Below, piece after piece: positions 7,653 through 11,284 of a stretch of DNA of 11,284 bases. How positions within the stretch are numbered: the stretch's first letter is position 1; each line of letters opens with the position of its first letter. The DNA is from Actinomycetes bacterium (GTDB lineage: Bacteria > Actinomycetota > Acidimicrobiia > Acidimicrobiales > Bog-793): contig JAKAOD010000053.1 in NCBI GenBank assembly GCA_021823365.1, positions 1 to 11,284 of the forward strand, read 5' to 3'. Under the pieces are notes generated by a model. That model ran no database searches, was not told the DNA's origin, and saw nothing but the letters and a program-made list of their open reading frames with translations. Position numbers and translations under genes: made by a program.

Positions 7653-7656
<4 letters not shown>
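7285..7656 (-). CDS. ylxR: YlxR-family (DUF448) protein with apparent ATA start
   Basis: YlxR-family proteins are small, basic and nucleic-acid-associated, usually encoded between nusA and infB; one studied homologue is reported to act on gene expression, and the exact role is unsettled. The family core is plain: [19 protein letters not shown] (residues 5–23), GRGAWLC (38–44) and [15 protein letters not shown]. The frame is open from a TGA at 7743 but has no ATG, GTG or TTG before the GTG at 7593, which would remove the conserved CVGCRRRAP segment. An ATA at 7656 lies 7 bases after a strong AGGAGG (7669–7664) and overlaps the nusA stop as ATAG. I therefore infer a non-canonical ATA start, giving 123 residues. 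A sequence error at this codon is the alternative. The 3' end overlaps infB by 49 bp. Confidence 0.85.
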
Positions 7657-8911
<1,255 letters not shown>

Positions 8912-8915
<4 letters not shown>

Positions 8916-9436
8916 GACGTGGTGGCCCTCTCTCTGCCTCTGGGCGTCTTGGCCCGGCTGGGGGTGGGCGCCGGCTTCGCTCCCCACTCGAACACCGTTC
9001 GTGCCCGTTCGATCGTGTCGTAGTCGAGGCTCGCGGTGCCGCCGGGCACCTCGGGGCCCTCGATCTGCACACCTCGCTCGTCAGCGTCGACGAGCCGTCC
9101 GTGGAGGCGGCGGACGTCGCCCGTGCCGGGCAGCAGCCGTACCGACACCAGCTCCCCGACGGCGTGCACGAAATGCTCCGGCCTCCGGAGCCGGCGCTCC
9201 AGGCCTGGGCTCGACACCTCGAGGGTGTAACGGCCGGAGATCGGGTCCAGCCGGTCCAGCACACGGGACACCGCGCGGTTCGCGTCGGAGAGCGCGTCGA
9301 GGTCCACGCCGCCGTCGCGGTCGACGGTGACCCGGACCGTTGCGCCCGACAGCTCGACGTCGACCAATTCCAGCCCGAGTGCGTCGACGACCGGCGTCAG
9401 CTCGCCGTACAGCGTCTCCGCGACTGCTCCAGCCAT
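8912..9436 (-). CDS. rimP: Ribosome maturation factor RimP
   Basis: RimP assists 30S assembly, notably around S12 and the central pseudoknot. The protein has 174 residues. The N-terminal domain covers LYGELTPVVDALGLELVDVEL (9–29), the YTLEVSSPGLERRL motif (70–83) and a C-terminal SH3-like barrel (about 95–150), followed by a short basic tail (APTPSRAKTPRGRERATTS). The ATG at 9436 has GGGAGG 9 bases upstream and starts at the expected place. The frame stays open upstream to 9889, but that stretch is low-complexity leader and repeat sequence. The stop overlaps the nusA ATG as ATGA. It is first in the operon behind a structured leader with a likely promoter at 9641–9649. Confidence 0.96.
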
Positions 9437-9491
9437 CCGCCGGCACCTCCCTTCGTCACTCGGCCCTCGCCCTGCGCTGGCTCCTCCCCCG

Positions 9492-9512
9492 GCCGGACCC
9501 GCGGGATCCGGC
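9492..9512 (-). other. Leader hairpin proximal to rimP
   Basis: A 9-bp stem (including one G·T pair on the transcribed strand) closes a 3-base loop about 55 bases before the rimP ATG. On the minus strand it reads GCCGGATCC, then CGC, then GGGTCCGGC. No T-run follows. It may contribute to folding of the rimP-nusA leader RNA. Confidence 0.4.
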
Positions 9513-9516
9513 AGGC

Positions 9517-9577
9517 CGAACCCGCACCAACAACCACGAACCCGCACCAACAACCACGAACCCGCACCCAACAACCA
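9517..9577. repeat. Tandem repeat, 3 x 20–21 bp, in the rimP leader
   Basis: Two identical copies of CGAACCCGCACCAACAACCA are followed by a third with one extra C. On the transcribed (minus) strand the array is G/U-rich (TGGTTGTTGGTGCGGGTTCG). It sits between the 13-bp hairpin and the second hairpin. There is no spacer of the kind a CRISPR array has. Compared with the rest of the window it is unusually poor in GC. Confidence 0.95.
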
Positions 9578-9607
9578 CGAAAGCGTGGGCGGCGGCCCAC
9601 GCTTTCG
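9578..9607 (-). terminator. Perfect 13-bp hairpin downstream of proS / in the rimP leader
   Basis: CGAAAGCGTGGGC and its exact complement flank a 4-base loop. On the transcribed strand it is followed by TGGTTGTTGGG, which is T-rich but not a clean T-run. It lies 113 bases after the proS stop, so it could end proS transcripts. It also lies about 30 bases downstream of the predicted rimP promoter start, so it could act as an attenuator or RNA-binding site in the rimP-nusA leader. The two roles are not exclusive. Confidence 0.6.
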
Positions 9608-9640
9608 ACAGGTCCTGCAATGAGACCGGACAGCGCAGCG

Positions 9641-9649
9641 AGTATACCA
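9641..9649 (-). promoter_or_regulatory. Extended -10 promoter for the rimP-nusA-infB operon
   Basis: The minus strand reads TGG-TATACT, an extended -10 (TGn) joined to a near-consensus -10 hexamer, conspicuous in this GC-rich DNA. There is no recognisable -35 at 17 bases, which extended -10 promoters tolerate. Transcription would begin near 9634, giving a leader of about 200 bases before rimP. The position between proS and rimP suits an operon promoter. Confidence 0.6.
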
Positions 9650-9719
9650 ACCCTGCGAGTTCCCCTGCCCGGCGGGCTCGGGGGCGGTCAGGGCCGAGGA
9701 GGGACGCGCCCTGCCACCC

Positions 9720-11219
9720 TCAGTACGACCGGCCGACCACCGCCACGAGGGCGTCGTCGGGCTCACCGGGGTCCGCGAGCCCCCCGTCGGCGTGCTGGAG
9801 GCAGCGGACCGACAGCGCCCCGGCCGCGAGCTCGAGCTCTCCGTGCTCTCCGACCGCCCGCCACGGGATCCGGGCGAAGCCGGTCGCACCCGACTCGGCC
9901 ACCTCGGCGAGCGAGGTCACCGACGCGGTGCGCCCCTCGCGGAAGGCGAGCGCCTCGGCCCGCAGCTCGGCGGCGGCCCCGCGACAGATCCGCTCCACCG
10001 CTCCGGCGACGGCACCGAGCGCCACGGGCTCCTTGGTCCGGGTGTGGCGCGTGACGAGGGTCACGTCGCCTCGTGCGAGATCGCGCGGGCCGACTTCCAC
10101 CCGCACGGGCACCCCCTTCAGCTCCCAGTCGACGCTGCGGCGCCCGAAGCCCGTATCCGTCCGGTCGTCGAGCTGGACGCGCCGGCCCGCACGACGCAGA
10201 TCTTCCGCGAGCTGCGACGCGACCCGGTGCACCTGGTCGTCCTCGCGCACGCAGAGGACCACCACCTCCAGCGGCGCCAGCGCGGGCGGGAGGCGGAGCC
10301 CGAAGTCGTCGCCGTGCGCCATGATCAACGCGCCGATCAGCCGGGTCGACGCGCCCCAGGAGGTCTGCCACACGTAGCGCAACGACCCGGCCGCGTCTGC
10401 GTACTGGATGCCGAAGGGCTTCGAGAAGTTGTCGCCGAGCTCATGGCTCGTGCCCATCTGCAGCGCCTTCCCGTCGCCCATCATCGCCTCGCACGTCCAG
10501 GTCCGCACCGCCCCTGCGAAACGCTCGCGTGCGGTCTTGTGGCCGATGAGCACCGGGACCGCGGCGACCTCTTCCATCGCATCCCGATAGACGTCGGTGA
10601 GGATGCGCAACGCGAAGGCCCGCGCGTCCGCCTCGTCGACGTGCGCGGTATGACCCTCCTGCCACAGGAACTCCGTCGTCCGGAGGAACAGGCGCGGCCG
10701 CAGCTCCCAGCGCACGACGTTGCACCATTGGTTGACGATCAAGGGGAGGTCCCGGTGGCTCTGGACCCACTTCGCGAAGAAATGGTTGATCACCGTCTCG
10801 CTCGTCGGTCGCACGACGACGGGCTCCTCGAGCTGACGGCCGCCGCCATGGGTCACGACCCACAGCTCTGGATCGAAGCCCTCCACGTGCTCGGCCTCGA
10901 GCCGCATGAAGGCCTCGGGGATGAAGAGCGGGAAGTAGGCGTTGTGGGCGCCCGCGGCCTTGATCCTCTCGTCGACGGCCGCCTGCAGGCGCTCCCAGAT
11001 CTCGTAGCCCCACGGCCTGATGACCATGGTGCCCCGCACCGGCCCGTTGTCCGCCAGCTCCGCGCGCGCGACGACCTCCTGGTACCAGCGGGGGAAGTCC
11101 TCGGCACGAGACGGCAGCGTGGCGGCAGCCCGCGGGCGCGCGTCGGGGATGTCGTCGTCGGCGGGCATGTCGGCGTCGGCGGGCATGTCGGCGGCGGCGG
11201 GCATGTCGGCGGCGGCCAC
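9720..11219 (-). CDS. proS: Prolyl-tRNA synthetase, archaeal/eukaryotic-like type
   Basis: This class II synthetase charges tRNA-Pro with proline. The 499-residue length, lack of the bacterial INS editing insertion and C-terminal tyrosine (GRSY) place it in the archaeal/eukaryotic-like type rather than the longer bacterial type. Visible signatures are EDFPRWYQEVV (40–50), RPTSETVI (137–144), motif 2 in RWELRPRLFLRTTEFLWQEGHTAH (170–193), TSHELGDNFSKPFGIQY (257–273) and motif 3 in STRLIGALIMAHGDDFGLRLPP (291–312). An anticodon-binding domain (about 318–420) and a C-terminal domain follow. In the latter the usual zinc cysteines are mostly gone: IPWR replaces the common PWC and only Cys473 remains. 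The GTG at 11219 is the first start after an in-frame TAG at 11255, but ATGs at residues 6, 12 and 18 are alternatives, and the first 20 or so residues are repeat-encoded. Confidence 0.96.
   Translation of the reverse strand: MAAADMPAAADMPADADMPADDDIPDARPRAAATLPSRAEDFPRWYQEVVARAELADNGPVRGTMVIRPWGYEIWERLQAAVDERIKAAGAHNAYFPLFIPEAFMRLEAEHVEGFDPELWVVTHGGGRQLEEPVVVRPTSETVINHFFAKWVQSHRDLPLIVNQWCNVVRWELRPRLFLRTTEFLWQEGHTAHVDEADARAFALRILTDVYRDAMEEVAAVPVLIGHKTARERFAGAVRTWTCEAMMGDGKALQMGTSHELGDNFSKPFGIQYADAAGSLRYVWQTSWGASTRLIGALIMAHGDDFGLRLPPALAPLEVVVLCVREDDQVHRVASQLAEDLRRAGRRVQLDDRTDTGFGRRSVDWELKGVPVRVEVGPRDLARGDVTLVTRHTRTKEPVALGAVAGAVERICRGAAAELRAEALAFREGRTASVTSLAEVAESGATGFARIPWRAVGEHGELELAAGALSVRCLQHADGGLADPGEPDDALVAVVGRSY
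11163..11216. repeat. Tandem repeat, 3 x 18 bp, at the 5' end of proS
   Basis: Copies of GGGCATGTCGGCGGCGGC (one with a single G-to-T change) are followed on the lower-coordinate side by degenerate GTCGTCGTCGG. On the coding strand each unit supplies one in-frame ATG and encodes six residues of the type DMPAAA. The repeats multiply possible start codons and make the true proS start uncertain. Confidence 0.9.
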
Positions 11220-11284
11220 GGGGGGCCAGCGTAGACGGGCGGCCCGAGGCTCCTACTCCGATTGCGTGCCGGTGGAGCCGGCGT
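11220..11284 (-). other. Short leader upstream of proS; possible end of a preceding gene
   Basis: No complete gene fits in these 65 bases. One minus-strand frame is open from the window edge to a TAG at 11255–11253 and would encode the tail AGSTGTQSE, so the region may hold the last codons of an upstream gene ending 33 bases before the proS GTG. Nine codons are too few to judge. No clear Shine-Dalgarno or promoter is seen directly before the GTG. Confidence 0.2.

Noticed and set aside
9517..9577. CRISPR-like array
   Set aside because: The three 20–21-bp units are directly adjacent with no unique spacers and there are no cas genes.
9437..9719. A tRNA or known riboswitch in the proS–rimP gap
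   Set aside because: I could not fold a cloverleaf or recognise a conserved riboswitch core. A tRNA precedes rimP in E. coli, but none is visible here. A covariance-model search would be decisive.
9792..11234. Long plus-strand open frame opposite proS (480 codons)
   Set aside because: Antisense to an unmistakable ProRS; the translation ends in a Gly/His repeat that is just the proS 5' tandem array read backwards.

Overview
This window is a high-GC (roughly 70%) chromosomal segment carrying one of the most conserved translation/transcription/RNA-processing gene blocks in bacteria, read entirely on the minus strand. In transcription order (high to low coordinates) it runs proS – rimP – nusA – ylxR – infB – rbfA – truB – ribF – rpsO – pnp, with pnp cut by the left edge. 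The order, the GC-rich codon use, the frequent GTG/TTG starts and the very long Pro/Ala/Gly-rich IF-2 linker point to an actinobacterial lineage. The archaeal/eukaryotic-type ProRS suggests a deeper branch rather than a classical Streptomyces or Mycobacterium, but I cannot name the species.

Region by region. 11284–11220 is a short leader upstream of proS, perhaps holding the last codons of another gene. 11219–9720 is proS. 9719–9437 is a structured gap: an extended -10 promoter on the minus strand, a perfect 13-bp hairpin, three copies of a 20–21-bp repeat and a second hairpin, all upstream of rimP. 9436–2974 is a tightly coupled operon, rimP-nusA-ylxR-infB-rbfA-truB. Its junctions are stop/start overlaps (ATGA, ATAG, GTGA), one 49-bp overlap (ylxR/infB) and one 11-bp gap (infB/rbfA). 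2973–2775 is a gap filled with two different tandem-repeat arrays. 2774–1767 is ribF, 1571–1314 rpsO, and 1156–1 the 5' part of pnp. A strong hairpin lies between rpsO and pnp.

How the genes work together. ProRS charges tRNA-Pro. RimP and RbfA mature the 30S subunit, and S15 is one of its primary binding proteins. NusA steers elongation, pausing and antitermination. IF-2 brings initiator tRNA to the ribosome. TruB makes pseudouridine 55 in tRNA. YlxR is a small nucleic-acid-associated protein usually found between nusA and infB. RibF makes FMN and FAD. PNPase degrades RNA and in enterobacteria is co-expressed with rpsO.

I found no unknown multi-gene system: no mobile element, CRISPR array, RNA gene or defence cassette. 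The points worth a second look are smaller. YlxR appears to start at ATA behind a strong Shine-Dalgarno. The rimP-nusA leader is structured and repeated. A cluster of unrelated short tandem repeats sits in gaps and disordered protein segments. ProRS has a decayed zinc-binding tail. IF-2 carries exact 33-bp repeats, and the rpsO–pnp gap holds a perfect hairpin.
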